From the NCBI RefSeq assembly GCF_040207125.1, contig NZ_CP157940.1, positions 744,001 through 808,000 of the forward strand: 64,000 bases of DNA, written 5' to 3'. Both the position numbers and the translations under genes were made by a program. The notes under the pieces are model-generated. The model did no database searches, was not told where the DNA came from, and was given only the letters and a program-made list of their open reading frames with translations. This DNA comes from Lacrimispora sp. BS-2. Lineage in GTDB: Bacteria; Bacillota; Clostridia; Lachnospirales; Lachnospiraceae. Shown here in pieces: positions 52,544 through 60,887 of the stretch (within the stretch, counting starts at the first letter, position 1; every line of letters starts with the position of its first letter).

Positions 52544-53266
52544 ATGAATAGAAATGGAAAATTAATTGCAGCAGTGGGAGCGACCGTAGTATTGGTGGGA
52601 GCAATCGTTATAGCGGTTGTACGGACAGCTGGAGGAAATCTGGATGTAGTCGGAAAACAATCCATTACATCTTTTGAAGCAGTTTTAAATACGATCCCTG
52701 ACAATGTGAAAGCGGATGAAATCAATGGAGGCTGGTCCTTAAATGCCCCTGATAACAGTATACGATTTATCTGGAGCGAAGATTACAGCCAGAGCCCTTT
52801 GCATGACGCCATGCTGGAGCTTGATGCGGCCCCGTTTGTGAGCGCAGGACTTGATGTTAATAAGCTGCCGGATAACTACGCGGCCTATGACGGAATGCTG
52901 ATGGTAGGAACCAAGCTGGGAACGGAAAAGCCGGTTTATAAGGGAGATGTAACGCCTCTTGCAGCCTATGAGCAGATCGTAAATAAGCACCGCAGCTTTA
53001 TCAACTACCACATGGACCTTGACCACTACGGGGTAAAGCTGGGAGACGGCAACATGTTTGAATGGGCAAAAGATATGGAAACAAATACAATTAACCACCA
53101 AAATCAGGATAAGGACATTGTCTTTGTATTGAATCCCGAACCTCTCATTGCAGCCGGTGTTGATCCGGAGAAAGCGGAAGGCTGGGTATATGCGCCGGTT
53201 ACTGTAATGGAAGGCGGAAAGACTTTAGAGGTCTATAAATTTTTAAAGCCCTTTAATTTAAAATAA
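52544..53266 (+). CDS. Membrane-anchored unknown protein of the copper operon
   Basis: 240 residues. One N-terminal membrane segment (about 7-27) suggests an extracytosolic body. I recognise no family. The body is rich in Asp, Asn and His; 'NKHRSFINYHMDLDHYG' and 'NTINHQNQDK' hold five His that could bind metal. It lies 7 bases after copA and 24 bases before copZ, so it is part of the copper operon, perhaps an outer-face copper acceptor. Confidence 0.7.
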   Translation: MNRNGKLIAAVGATVVLVGAIVIAVVRTAGGNLDVVGKQSITSFEAVLNTIPDNVKADEINGGWSLNAPDNSIRFIWSEDYSQSPLHDAMLELDAAPFVSAGLDVNKLPDNYAAYDGMLMVGTKLGTEKPVYKGDVTPLAAYEQIVNKHRSFINYHMDLDHYGVKLGDGNMFEWAKDMETNTINHQNQDKDIVFVLNPEPLIAAGVDPEKAEGWVYAPVTVMEGGKTLEVYKFLKPFNLK

Positions 53267-53290
53267 TCAATCATAACGGAGGTAACTCAA

Positions 53291-53500
53291 ATGGCAAAAT
53301 CAGTAATAAAGGTAGATGGTATGGCATGTGAACACTGTGTAAAGGCGATTACAAATGCGGTAGGAGCTTTAGCCGGTGTATCCGGTGTATCCGTGGATCT
53401 GGCGGCAAATACCGTAACCGTGGATCATGATCAGGATCAGGCATCCCTCCAGACAATCAAATCTGAGATTGAAGACCAGGGATATGATATCATGGAATAA
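53291..53500 (+). CDS. copZ: Copper chaperone, HMA domain
   Basis: 69 residues, one ferredoxin-like HMA domain. The metal site is GMACEHC (Cys near residues 13 and 16); 'MACEHC' with His between the Cys is usual for CopZ. It delivers Cu(I) to CopA. GGAGGTAACTC precedes the ATG. Confidence 0.95.
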   Translation: MAKSVIKVDGMACEHCVKAITNAVGALAGVSGVSVDLAANTVTVDHDQDQASLQTIKSEIEDQGYDIME

Positions 53501-53513
53501 CAAATAGAGAGGA

Positions 53514-53554
53514 CGGGAACCGCACAATGGACGGTTCCCGCCTTTCGCGTTTTA
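53514..53554 (+). terminator. Terminator of the copA–copZ operon
   Basis: CGGGAACCG (53514-53522) pairs with CGGTTCCCG (53532-53540); CCTTTCGCGTTTT follows, an interrupted U-tract. Confidence 0.65.
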
Positions 53555-53612
53555 ATTTATAATGGCGTTAGGGAGCGAAGATGAATTTGCTCATCGGCGC
53601 GAAGGCTGAATG

Positions 53613-53641
53613 TGTATCATGAACCGCAGGTTCATGATACA
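53613..53641 (+). other. Perfect 13-bp hairpin just before the response regulator gene
   Basis: TGTATCATGAACC, GCA loop, GGTTCATGATACA. It ends 19 bases before the ATG at 53660. A looser GCG..GATGA / TCATC..CGC pairing precedes it at 53577-53601. It could be an operator or an RNA element that controls translation of the regulator. Confidence 0.6.
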
Positions 53642-53659
53642 ACGGATTGAGGTGCTAAA

Positions 53660-54367
53660 ATGCTTAAAAGCAGCAAAAATGTACTGGTCGTGGATGATGA
53701 ACCTAAAATAGTGGAGGTTGTCTGCCTGCTTTTGGAAAGCAAGGGATTTTGCACATTCCCTGCCGAAAACGGAAGGAAGGCCCTGGAGATATTTGATTCG
53801 GAAAATATTTCTCTTGTCATTCTGGATCTTATGATGCCGGATATTTCAGGAGAAGAGGTGTGCATTGCCATCCGAAAGAAATCCCGGGTTCCCATCATCA
53901 TGCTGACTGCCAAGGTGGATGAAAGCGATGTGGTGGAAGGGCTGGGTCTTGGGGCAGATGATTACGTTGTAAAGCCCTTTGGTTTAAAAGAACTGTATGC
54001 CAGGGTTGAGGCTGTTCTCCGCAGGGCAGAAAGGGACTTGGTACCTCTTGTTAAGAGGAATTCCTGGAGAAACGGGGATCTGGTGATTGACTTTGAGAAG
54101 AATGAAGTTCGAAAAAAGGGAAACAGCCTGGCCCTGACGCCCAGCGAATTAAAAATCCTGTCGGTGCTCATCAAATACCCTGGAAAAGTCTTTACCCGGG
54201 AGGAGCTTATTGAGGCAGCTCTGGACAAGGGCTTTGCCGGATATGACAGGGCAATAGACAGCCACATTAAAAATATCAGGAAAAAGGTTGAGGATGATCC
54301 AAAAAAACCGGTGTATGTGCGGACCATACCGGGACTGGGATATAAATTCGGAGGGGATGGAGAGTGA
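53660..54367 (+). CDS. OmpR-family response regulator
   Basis: 235 residues. Receiver domain with Asp56 in LDLMMPD and Lys in VVKPFG; C-terminal winged helix (~135-232, ending RTIPGLGYKFG). It overlaps the kinase start by four bases (GTGA). Its position after copZ suggests copper or envelope sensing, but it is separated from copZ by a terminator. Confidence 0.93.
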   Translation: MLKSSKNVLVVDDEPKIVEVVCLLLESKGFCTFPAENGRKALEIFDSENISLVILDLMMPDISGEEVCIAIRKKSRVPIIMLTAKVDESDVVEGLGLGADDYVVKPFGLKELYARVEAVLRRAERDLVPLVKRNSWRNGDLVIDFEKNEVRKKGNSLALTPSELKILSVLIKYPGKVFTREELIEAALDKGFAGYDRAIDSHIKNIRKKVEDDPKKPVYVRTIPGLGYKFGGDGE

Positions 54368-55749
54368 AGAGCTTAAGAAAACAGCTTTCTCTTTCAATTT
54401 TACTGACGCTTCTGATTACCATTGGGCTTATTGGCCTTCTTTCCAACTGGTTTATAAACCGGGAGTTTGAGAAGTATATCACCGAACTTGGACGGGAGCG
54501 CAGGGAAAATATCGTAGATGATTTAAGCAGGCAGTACGATGGGTTCAAACGGAACTGGAAGCTTGACTATGTTCATGCCATCGGCATGAATTCTCTGTAT
54601 GACGGATATATTTTGAAGCTGTATGACGCAGGGGGAAATATGGTATGGGATGCGGAAAACCATGACATGAGCCTTTGCGGACAGATTATGGATGAAATTT
54701 CAGCGCGAATGGAAGAGAGGGGCGCTGAGGGCGGCTTTGTGGACAACACCTATGAGATTGATCAGAATGGGAAAAAGGCAGGAACTGTTTCCATTAAGTA
54801 TTACGGCCCGTTTTTTATGAACGAAGCTGATTTTAACTTCATCAATGTCATGAATACAGTACTTCTGGTCATCGGAATCTTATCCAGCGCCTGTTCGGTG
54901 GCAGTAGGCTGTCTCCTTGCCCGCAGGATATCCCGTCCTGTCACAAAAACGGCCTATATCGCCAAACAGATATCAAAGGGCAATTATAACATCCGGTTCG
55001 AGCCTGGAACAAGGATACGGGAGCTTGATGATCTTGCTGATGCAATCAATCATCTTTCTGATGCACTTAATTGTCAGGAAAAGCTGCGAAAACAGATGAC
55101 TGCAGATGTGGCTCACGAGCTGCGGACGCCTCTGACTGCTCTTGGTTCCCATTTGGAAGCCATGATAGAAGGTTTGTGGGAGGCAACTCCTGAACGGCTG
55201 AAAAGCTGCCATGATGAGGTAAAGCGCCTTGGAACCCTGGTTGAGGATTTGGGGCAGCTGGCAAAGATTGAAGGTGAAAACCTGGTTTTAAATAAATCCC
55301 GGATCGATTTGCTGGAAATTGTGGGCACGGTGTCAGATACGATGAAGGGAGAAATCCGCAAGAAGAATTTATCCCTTTCCATAGAGGGCAGTCCGGTTTT
55401 TGCTAAGGCGGATAAAAACAGATTCAGTCAGGTTATCGCCAATCTGCTTTCCAATGCCGTCAAATACACGCCAGAGGGCGGAGCCATAGGGATTTTAGTA
55501 TATGAAACGGAACGGTGGGGGATTGTTAAGGTAAAGGATACTGGGATCGGGATTCCTGAAAATGAGCTGCCCTTGATCTTTGAACGGTTTTACAGGACCG
55601 ACAAATCCAGGAACCGGAAATCAGGAGGCGCCGGAATCGGACTTGCCATTGTCAGATCCATTGTTACCGCCCATAACGGAACTGTAACAGCGGAAAGTGT
55701 AAAGGAGCAGGGAAGCTGCTTTACGGTAAGCATTCCAAAGGAAGGCTAA
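54364..55749 (+). CDS. Sensor histidine kinase, HAMP type
   Basis: 461 residues from GTG 54364. Membrane segments at ~8-30 and ~157-180 enclose a sensor domain of about 125 residues. HAMP (~182-235), H-box DVAHELRTPLTAL with His251, N-box 'NLLSNAVKYTPEG', G1 'VKDTGIGIP' and G2 'GGAGIGLAIV'. It phosphorylates the regulator encoded just upstream. The sensor part has no clear metal-binding His or Met cluster. Confidence 0.93.
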   Translation: MKSLRKQLSLSILLTLLITIGLIGLLSNWFINREFEKYITELGRERRENIVDDLSRQYDGFKRNWKLDYVHAIGMNSLYDGYILKLYDAGGNMVWDAENHDMSLCGQIMDEISARMEERGAEGGFVDNTYEIDQNGKKAGTVSIKYYGPFFMNEADFNFINVMNTVLLVIGILSSACSVAVGCLLARRISRPVTKTAYIAKQISKGNYNIRFEPGTRIRELDDLADAINHLSDALNCQEKLRKQMTADVAHELRTPLTALGSHLEAMIEGLWEATPERLKSCHDEVKRLGTLVEDLGQLAKIEGENLVLNKSRIDLLEIVGTVSDTMKGEIRKKNLSLSIEGSPVFAKADKNRFSQVIANLLSNAVKYTPEGGAIGILVYETERWGIVKVKDTGIGIPENELPLIFERFYRTDKSRNRKSGGAGIGLAIVRSIVTAHNGTVTAESVKEQGSCFTVSIPKEG

Positions 55750-55859
55750 ATGTGTGGCTTCCTCTTTTTAAATGTTTTTTTATGCAGTCCTTCTTTTGCA
55801 TAGAAATTCGTGGCATGAGGGATTATATTGATAAGTTTTGGGATATAAGGGAAACTTTA

Positions 55860-55889
55860 TTGATTTATTCATATCATTGGGTTTATACT
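55860..55889 (+). promoter_or_regulatory. Promoter of the phosphate acetyltransferase gene
   Basis: TTGATT at 55860-55865, 18-base spacer, TATACT at 55884-55889. Confidence 0.5.
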
Positions 55890-55929
55890 TTATTATATAT
55901 GTATTATTTAACCAGAGGAGGAAATGAAT

Positions 55930-56901
55930 ATGTTCGAAAATATGGTTGACGCATTGAAAGCACAAAAAAGAAAGATCGTATTTACCGAAGGCACTGATCC
56001 GAGAATTCTGGAAGCAGCCAGCCGCCTTTACAAAGAAGGTGTTCTTACGCCGATCCTTCTTGGCAATCCTGGTGAAATAGAAGCAGCTGCAAGAGAATAC
56101 GGCTGGCCCGTAGACGGCATTGAAAAAATTGATCCCCTTAACTATGAGGAATCCGAAGAAATGACAGCCAAAATGTTAGAATTGAGAAAGGGCAAAATGG
56201 ATGAAGCAGCCTGCCGGGCAGCCCTTGAAAAATCCAATTATTTCGGTACCATGCTGGTTAAAATGGGAAAAGCAGACTGCCTGTTAGGCGGAGCCACCTA
56301 TTCCACTGCTGATACGGTAAGACCGGCTTTGCAGCTGATTAAAGCCAGACCTGGCAGCAAAATTGTTTCCAGCTGTTTTATTCTATACCGGCAGACGGAA
56401 AGCGGCAATGAAATGTATGCAATGTCTGATTGTGCCATTAATGTTAATCCTGACGAAAACGAACTGGTGGAAATTGCATTAGAGACAGCCAGAACAACTA
56501 GAACATTTTCCATGGATCCCATTGTTGCACTGCTTTCTTACAGCACCCTGGGTTCCGGTAAAGGCGAATCCGTTGATAAAGTGCACAATGCGGCTGAAAA
56601 ACTGAAAGCCATGGATTTAGACTTCCCTGTAGAAGGAGAACTGCAGTTTGATGCCGCTTTTTCCCCAACAGTGGCTAAAGTAAAGGCGCCGGACTCCCAG
56701 GTCGCCGGGCATGCAAACACATTTATTTTCCCGAATATTGATGCCGGAAATATCGGCTATAAAATAGCACAGCGCTTAGGAGGCTTTGAAGCTTTCGGGC
56801 CTATTCTGCAGGGACTAAATGCTCCGATCAATGATCTTTCAAGAGGGTGTAATGCAGATGAGGTTTATAAAATGTCGATTATTACAGCGGCTCTGATATA
56901 A
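55930..56901 (+). CDS. pta: Phosphate acetyltransferase
   Basis: 323 residues, the short clostridial type. It converts acetyl-CoA and phosphate to acetyl phosphate, leading to acetate and ATP with acetate kinase, which is not in this window. Family stretches: 'IVFTEGTDPRILEAA', 'GGATYSTADTVRPALQLI', 'MSDCAINVNPDENEL', 'FSPTVAKVKAPDSQVAGHAN' and 'PNIDAGNIGYKIAQRLGGFEAFGPILQG'-type end. ATG 55930 gives better spacing from AGAGGAGG than ATG 55924. It stands alone, with promoter and terminator. Confidence 0.93.
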   Translation: MFENMVDALKAQKRKIVFTEGTDPRILEAASRLYKEGVLTPILLGNPGEIEAAAREYGWPVDGIEKIDPLNYEESEEMTAKMLELRKGKMDEAACRAALEKSNYFGTMLVKMGKADCLLGGATYSTADTVRPALQLIKARPGSKIVSSCFILYRQTESGNEMYAMSDCAINVNPDENELVEIALETARTTRTFSMDPIVALLSYSTLGSGKGESVDKVHNAAEKLKAMDLDFPVEGELQFDAAFSPTVAKVKAPDSQVAGHANTFIFPNIDAGNIGYKIAQRLGGFEAFGPILQGLNAPINDLSRGCNADEVYKMSIITAALI

Positions 56902-56937
56902 GCCTGCTTTAGAATTTTGAAAATATTATGAAGAACG

Positions 56938-56970
56938 AAAAGCATCAGAATGGAATATTTTGATGCTTTT
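56938..56970 (+). terminator. pta terminator
   Basis: AAAAGCATCA (56938-56947) pairs with TGATGCTTTT (56961-56970). Confidence 0.8.
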
Positions 56971-57148
56971 GTTATTTATAATCGGAAAAACTGTTTTACA
57001 TATCCACGATTAAGTAAAACATAAAAGACTGTGTTTTTATTGAAATCGAATAATCATACCATAGTCCCAATACTATTATATAAATAATGATAAATACAGC
57101 CGGACTACGGTAAGCATTAACGGGGAATGAACAGGGAGGCTTATATAA

Positions 57149-57565
57149 TTGAAGAAAGTCATGTATATTTGTATTGGAATTGCGGCCATGGTCCTGGGAG
57201 CCGTGGGAACGGTGGTGCCGGGCCTGCCTACCACGCCGTTCTTACTGCTGGCTTTACTCTGTTTTACAAAAGGCTCGGAAAAACTTAATTGTTGGTTTAA
57301 AGGCACAGCCCTGTATGCAAAATACGTAAAAGATTATGAATACGACCGGTCGCTGACAAGAAAGCAGAAGCTTACCATTCAGGCTTCTGCAGGACTGATG
57401 ATGTTTATTGCCTTTCTATTGACCGGAAATCTGGTTATACGTCTGCTTCTTATAGGAGCGTTCATTTTGCATAATTATGTTTTTATTTTTGTTATTAAAA
57501 CGCGTCAGGCCGGCAGGCCGGAAACAACTATAAATGGATTGGGCGGTGACAAATATGAATTATGA
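57149..57565 (+). CDS. DUF454 (YbaN) membrane protein
   Basis: 138 residues. The family signature 'GAVGTVVPGLPTTPFLLLAL' is at residues ~17-37, with 'CFTKGSEKLNCWF' after it, and three to four hydrophobic segments in all. Function unknown. TTG at 57149 has GGGAGG at about 9 bases and is taken as start; ATG 57161 is the alternative. Confidence 0.88.
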   Translation: MKKVMYICIGIAAMVLGAVGTVVPGLPTTPFLLLALLCFTKGSEKLNCWFKGTALYAKYVKDYEYDRSLTRKQKLTIQASAGLMMFIAFLLTGNLVIRLLLIGAFILHNYVFIFVIKTRQAGRPETTINGLGGDKYEL

Positions 57566-57839
57566 TGGAATTTTTATCGGTGTTGGAACGTTCCTTATCA
57601 TCGGATTATTACATCCAGTTGTTATTAAAGCAGAATATTACTTTGGCGGGAAAATCTGGCCGGTTTTTCTGATTGCGGGAGCACTGTGCATCGGCTTTTC
57701 CCTTGCCTGCCCTGGAGGAATTCTGTCCGCACTTTTGGCAGTACTTGGCTTCTCACTTTTATGGAGTATAAAGGAGATTGCAGAACAAAAGAAAAGAGTA
57801 GAAAAGGGCTGGTTCCCTAAAAATCCCAAGAGAAAATAA
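57555..57839 (+). CDS. DUF4491 membrane protein
   Basis: 94 residues, three hydrophobic segments. 'GIFIGVGTFLIIGLLHPVVIKAEYYFG' type start and 'SIKEIAEQKKRVEKGWFPKNP' end match DUF4491, common in Bacteroidetes and clostridia and of unknown function. ATG 57555 lies within the last 11 bases of the DUF454 gene, so translation is coupled. Confidence 0.87.
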   Translation: MNYDGIFIGVGTFLIIGLLHPVVIKAEYYFGGKIWPVFLIAGALCIGFSLACPGGILSALLAVLGFSLLWSIKEIAEQKKRVEKGWFPKNPKRK

Positions 57840-57855
57840 CTATGATATATAAAAA

Positions 57856-57948
57856 CGATCCCATAAGGATCGCTTTTTGAGCTGAGAGGAAACGGCAGCT
57901 TACAACAGCGCTGAAAGAGAAGAATCCCGCTGCCGGGATTCTTTTTTT
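57856..57948 (+). terminator. Two tandem terminators after the DUF4491 gene
   Basis: CGATCC (57856-57861) / GGATCG (57867-57872) then five U; and AGAATCCCG (57921-57929) / CGGGATTCT (57934-57942) then seven U. Confidence 0.85.
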
Positions 57949-57959
57949 CTCCTTAATTA

Positions 57960-58340
57960 TCAGACGCAGGTAAACATATCGATCCTGTTCAGTGAAATTC
58001 CGGTATATGACCAGCCAAATCTACGATCCCAACGGAACCCTGCAACGGTATTTGCCCAGATCTGGACAGGAAAAAACCAAAACTCCTGTCCATTGCTTAA
58101 CCAGACATAAGTAAATCGTCCGATGCAGTTTCTCATGGATCCAGGACTGACCATTTTGGTTCCGGCGCGTGCTTGAGCAGGCTTTTGAGGAGCACTGGAC
58201 GGCGGAGGCCCCATAGGTACCGGACCACCTCCACTTGGGGGCCTGTTATCAGGAGGTGATGGAGGCCTGTTATTAGGAGGCGATGGGGGCCGATTATTAG
58301 GAGGTGACGGAGGTCTGTCATTAGGTGGGAATGGGGGCAT
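57960..58340 (-). CDS. Proline-rich repeat protein, possible spore-surface protein
   Basis: 126 residues from ATG at 58340 (AAAGGAAG upstream on the minus strand); a longer frame to 58463 is not used. Residues 1-40 are about four copies of the octad RPPSPPNN. The C-terminal ~58 residues are Trp- and Arg-rich with 'NGQEFWFFPVQIW' and end in Cys near 'DMFTC'. Small clostridial proteins with this tail are seen beside sporulation or surface genes, in my recollection. No signal peptide. Function unassigned. Confidence 0.65.
   Translation of the reverse strand: MPPFPPNDRPPSPPNNRPPSPPNNRPPSPPDNRPPSGGGPVPMGPPPSSAPQKPAQARAGTKMVSPGSMRNCIGRFTYVWLSNGQEFWFFPVQIWANTVAGFRWDRRFGWSYTGISLNRIDMFTCV
58239..58337 (-). 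repeat. 24-bp coding tandem repeat (octapeptide RPPSPPNN)
   Basis: About four imperfect copies of a 24-base unit, with changes mostly at silent positions, encode the proline-rich region. Confidence 0.8.
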
Positions 58341-58537
58341 AATTTTACTTCCTTTCCGAATGTTGATAGTAATATTATATGAGATATAGGAAAAGGAATT
58401 GACATGAACCGGAAGTAAAATCAGGATTGCACTAAATCGGATATAGTTATAGGCTGTTCTCATCTTAAAACATTATTCGGTATTTGTGAGGGCAGTTATA
58501 CCGACAGGCTGCAGATATAGGCATGATGCTCATTATC

Positions 58538-59212
58538 TTACTTAATGATTCCCCCATGGAAATAGCACTCATAAACCTGTAAATCTTTATAGTATATTTC
58601 TTCGTATCCCTGATACCATTTGAAGTCTCCACATACCTTGCAGTTATAAAAGTAATCATTTTCCTGATAAAAAGCAGGACCGCGGAAGGGTTTATCCTGA
58701 GGGACGGCCAATAAAGCTGCTTTTAAAAAATCACCGCTAAAATGACTGTTTGTTACCCGCCCGGAGTAATTCATTGCATAGATCGGAATGCTGTTTTTCC
58801 ACACAGCCTCTTCTCCGGAAAAACACTCGCCGCCGATATACGTGTCTAAATATAAGAAAACGCCTTCTTCATATCGTAAATCATGGGAATTTGGCCTTGA
58901 AGAAGCGCATTCCGCGCCTTTTGCAGCATAAGTTCTGCATTTTGCCTTAATTAGAAAATCAATTATTTCTTTGCTGTTGCAGGAATCCTGAGTTACGATT
59001 GAAGTAATGCAGGAATCATTGTCTTTTACCAGATGGTCAATGGTAGTTTTAAAAAATTCTGAAATACTGATGAGATTGGAAATATCAGGATATGCCTGGC
59101 CGGATTCCCATTTTGCTATGGCTTGACGGGATACGGATATTTTTTCGGCTAATTCTTCCTGTGTTAAGCCTTTGCTTTTTCTTAGAAGCAACAATTTTTC
59201 TGGAAAAATCAT
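58538..59212 (-). CDS. XRE-family regulator with DUF5680 domain
   Basis: 224 residues. N-terminal helix-turn-helix (~5-60, 'GLTQEELAEKISVSRQAIAKWESGQAYPDI'). C-terminal ~80-224 matches DUF5680: 'YAAKGAECASSRPNSHDLRYEEG', 'YIGGECFSGEEAVWK' and 'MNYSGRV'. The effector domain is thought to bind a small molecule. Gene stands alone between the proline-rich gene and a methyltransferase. Confidence 0.88.
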   Translation of the reverse strand: MIFPEKLLLLRKSKGLTQEELAEKISVSRQAIAKWESGQAYPDISNLISISEFFKTTIDHLVKDNDSCITSIVTQDSCNSKEIIDFLIKAKCRTYAAKGAECASSRPNSHDLRYEEGVFLYLDTYIGGECFSGEEAVWKNSIPIYAMNYSGRVTNSHFSGDFLKAALLAVPQDKPFRGPAFYQENDYFYNCKVCGDFKWYQGYEEIYYKDLQVYECYFHGGIIK

Positions 59213-59336
59213 GGAAATTCACCTCCGTGTTTTTTACTATCTTACCACATTTATATAGTTGTTTTGTATCCCCTTTTGGTTGCTTTTTTGCTACTTTTAT
59301 TTGCTTAAACCTCATGGAACTATTTTTGAAGATGAT

Positions 59337-59483
59337 ATGGACGAATTAGAGGAGGCGCTAAGAGAAATTATTATCAATCAACGGCAAAATAAGCTGGCAA
59401 TTGAAATGAGCAAAAGGCTGAGTAATGCTTTATTATTCAATTTTGAGTCTTTAGGGATTATACCTATTCCTGTTATGACATAA
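59337..59483 (+). pseudogene. Short unrecognised coding fragment
   Basis: 48 codons (MDELEEALREIIINQRQN..., strongly amphipathic) with no good ribosome site. It may be the 3' end of a lost gene; no family recognised. The surrounding region 59213-59604 is AT-rich and otherwise empty. Confidence 0.2.
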
Positions 59484-59604
59484 TTAGTAAGAATAAATAA
59501 GTTAAGAGTTAACGTACATTGAAAAGCTATATTGATAGTTCGTGTGTTAGGTGCTAGTATATTTATGAGAACTATTTATTTTTGATCAAGCAAAGGGGGC
59601 TATA

Positions 59605-60258
59605 ATGAAACTCGAAAAAATGGGAGATTTTTTTGATCGTCGTTTAGATGGATATGAGGACCACCAACTTAATTGTATTGATTCAGCAAAGATATTTTAT
59701 CCCTATACAGCATCGCAGCTGCCTATGACTAAAGGCTGCAAAGTGCTTGATTTGGGCTGTGGAACGGGTCTGGAATTGAATGAATATTTCAAGGTTAATC
59801 CACATGCAGTAATAACAGGGATTGATTTGGCAAGTGGCATGTTAAAGGCTCTGAAGGCTAAATTTCCGGACAAACAGCTTATTCTTATCAATGGCTCATA
59901 TTTTGAGGTTCCGTTTGGAGAAAATGTATATGACGCTGCTGTTTCTGTGGAATCTTTGCATCATTTCACTTTGGAGCAGAAAATTCTGCTCTATAAAAAG
60001 CTGCATGGTTCTTTAAAAGAGGGCGGCTATTTCATTTTAACGGACTACATGGCGGAAAATGATGAGGAAGAAGAGAAGAGCTTTTTGGAACTTTCCCGGC
60101 TGAAAAAAGAATTAGGAATAAGTGACGATGAATTCTATCACTATGATACGCCGTTTACAAGGGAGCATGAAACAGAAGCTTTGCTCTCCGGAGGATTTTC
60201 AAAAGTCGAATTTCTGAATAATTGGCATAGTACGAATATTCTGAAAGCATATAAATGA
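59605..60258 (+). CDS. Class I SAM-dependent methyltransferase
   Basis: 217 residues. Motif I VLDLGCGTGLEL (~48-59), motif II 'ITGIDLASGML', 'DAAVSVESLHHF' and 'GGYFILTDYM' follow the usual order. Substrate unknown; the small-molecule methyltransferase type (UbiE/Methyltransf_25-like) is likely. AAAGGGGG precedes the ATG. AT-richer than the genes before 57 kb. Confidence 0.87.
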   Translation: MKLEKMGDFFDRRLDGYEDHQLNCIDSAKIFYPYTASQLPMTKGCKVLDLGCGTGLELNEYFKVNPHAVITGIDLASGMLKALKAKFPDKQLILINGSYFEVPFGENVYDAAVSVESLHHFTLEQKILLYKKLHGSLKEGGYFILTDYMAENDEEEEKSFLELSRLKKELGISDDEFYHYDTPFTREHETEALLSGGFSKVEFLNNWHSTNILKAYK

Positions 60259-60333
60259 GTTTTCCTTTGGATTAGGATTATGGCATAATGGAAGCCGATA
60301 AATAGAACATGCAAGAAGAGAATTACGGGCTTA

Positions 60334-60482
60334 AGATATGTAAAAGCTTATAAGAAAGATGCAGATTTGTTAATAAATTTTTATAATACCCTTTCCATGC
60401 AGACTATGTAAAGTATGGAGAGTGTCCTGCAACGGACTCGCTGAATGGAGCTATAAATTTTCATAAAACTCATGAAACATGA
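60334..60482 (+). pseudogene. Broken GNAT acetyltransferase, N-terminal remnant
   Basis: Frame one reads 'RYVKAYKKDADLLINFYN', the usual N-terminus of a GNAT N-acetyltransferase. After a one-base shift the next frame reads 'HADYVKYGECPATDSLNGAI', the expected continuation. The frame then stops and the acetyl-CoA-binding half is missing. No ATG is left. Confidence 0.6.
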
Positions 60483-60560
60483 CATGCTGTTGTCATGTTA
60501 CCTATGGTACAATGAAAATATAGCGGACAATAGCCGCCAATATCGAAAGGAGCAAAGGCA

Positions 60561-60827
60561 ATGGAAGAAAGATACTGCCAGAGCTGTGCCATGCCCATGG
60601 GCACGACTGACGAGATGTACGGAACCAACTCAGACAGGAGCAAGAGCGGGGATTACTGCAAGTATTGTTTTGAAAATGGAGCGTTTACGGCGAACTGCAC
60701 TATGGATGAAATGATAGAGTTTTGCGTTCCTCACATGGCTGCCGCCGATTCGGGAATGAGCGCGGACGAAGCGAGGAAAATGATGCGCGGGTTTTTCCCC
60801 AGGCTCAAGCGTTGGAAACTAAACTAA
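60561..60827 (+). CDS. Zinc-ribbon protein (Zn_ribbon_2 type)
   Basis: 88 residues. CQSCAMPM and YCKYCFENG supply four Cys of a zinc ribbon, followed by 'FCVPHMA' and a short helical tail, as in the putative zinc ribbon family PF12674. Function unknown; often next to stress or GNAT genes. AAAGGAG precedes the ATG. Confidence 0.88.
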   Translation: MEERYCQSCAMPMGTTDEMYGTNSDRSKSGDYCKYCFENGAFTANCTMDEMIEFCVPHMAAADSGMSADEARKMMRGFFPRLKRWKLN

Positions 60828-60887
60828 CGGCGGCGTGTATAGAATGGTTTACTATGCACGCAAGCCATTTTCAAGGAGGATTAAACC

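Noticed and set aside
55752..55949. Open frame of 65 codons before pta
   Set aside because: AT-rich, no ribosome site, overlaps the pta promoter and start.
58239..58337. Possible CRISPR-like direct repeats
   Set aside because: The repeats are contiguous 24-base units with no spacers and encode an in-frame octapeptide.
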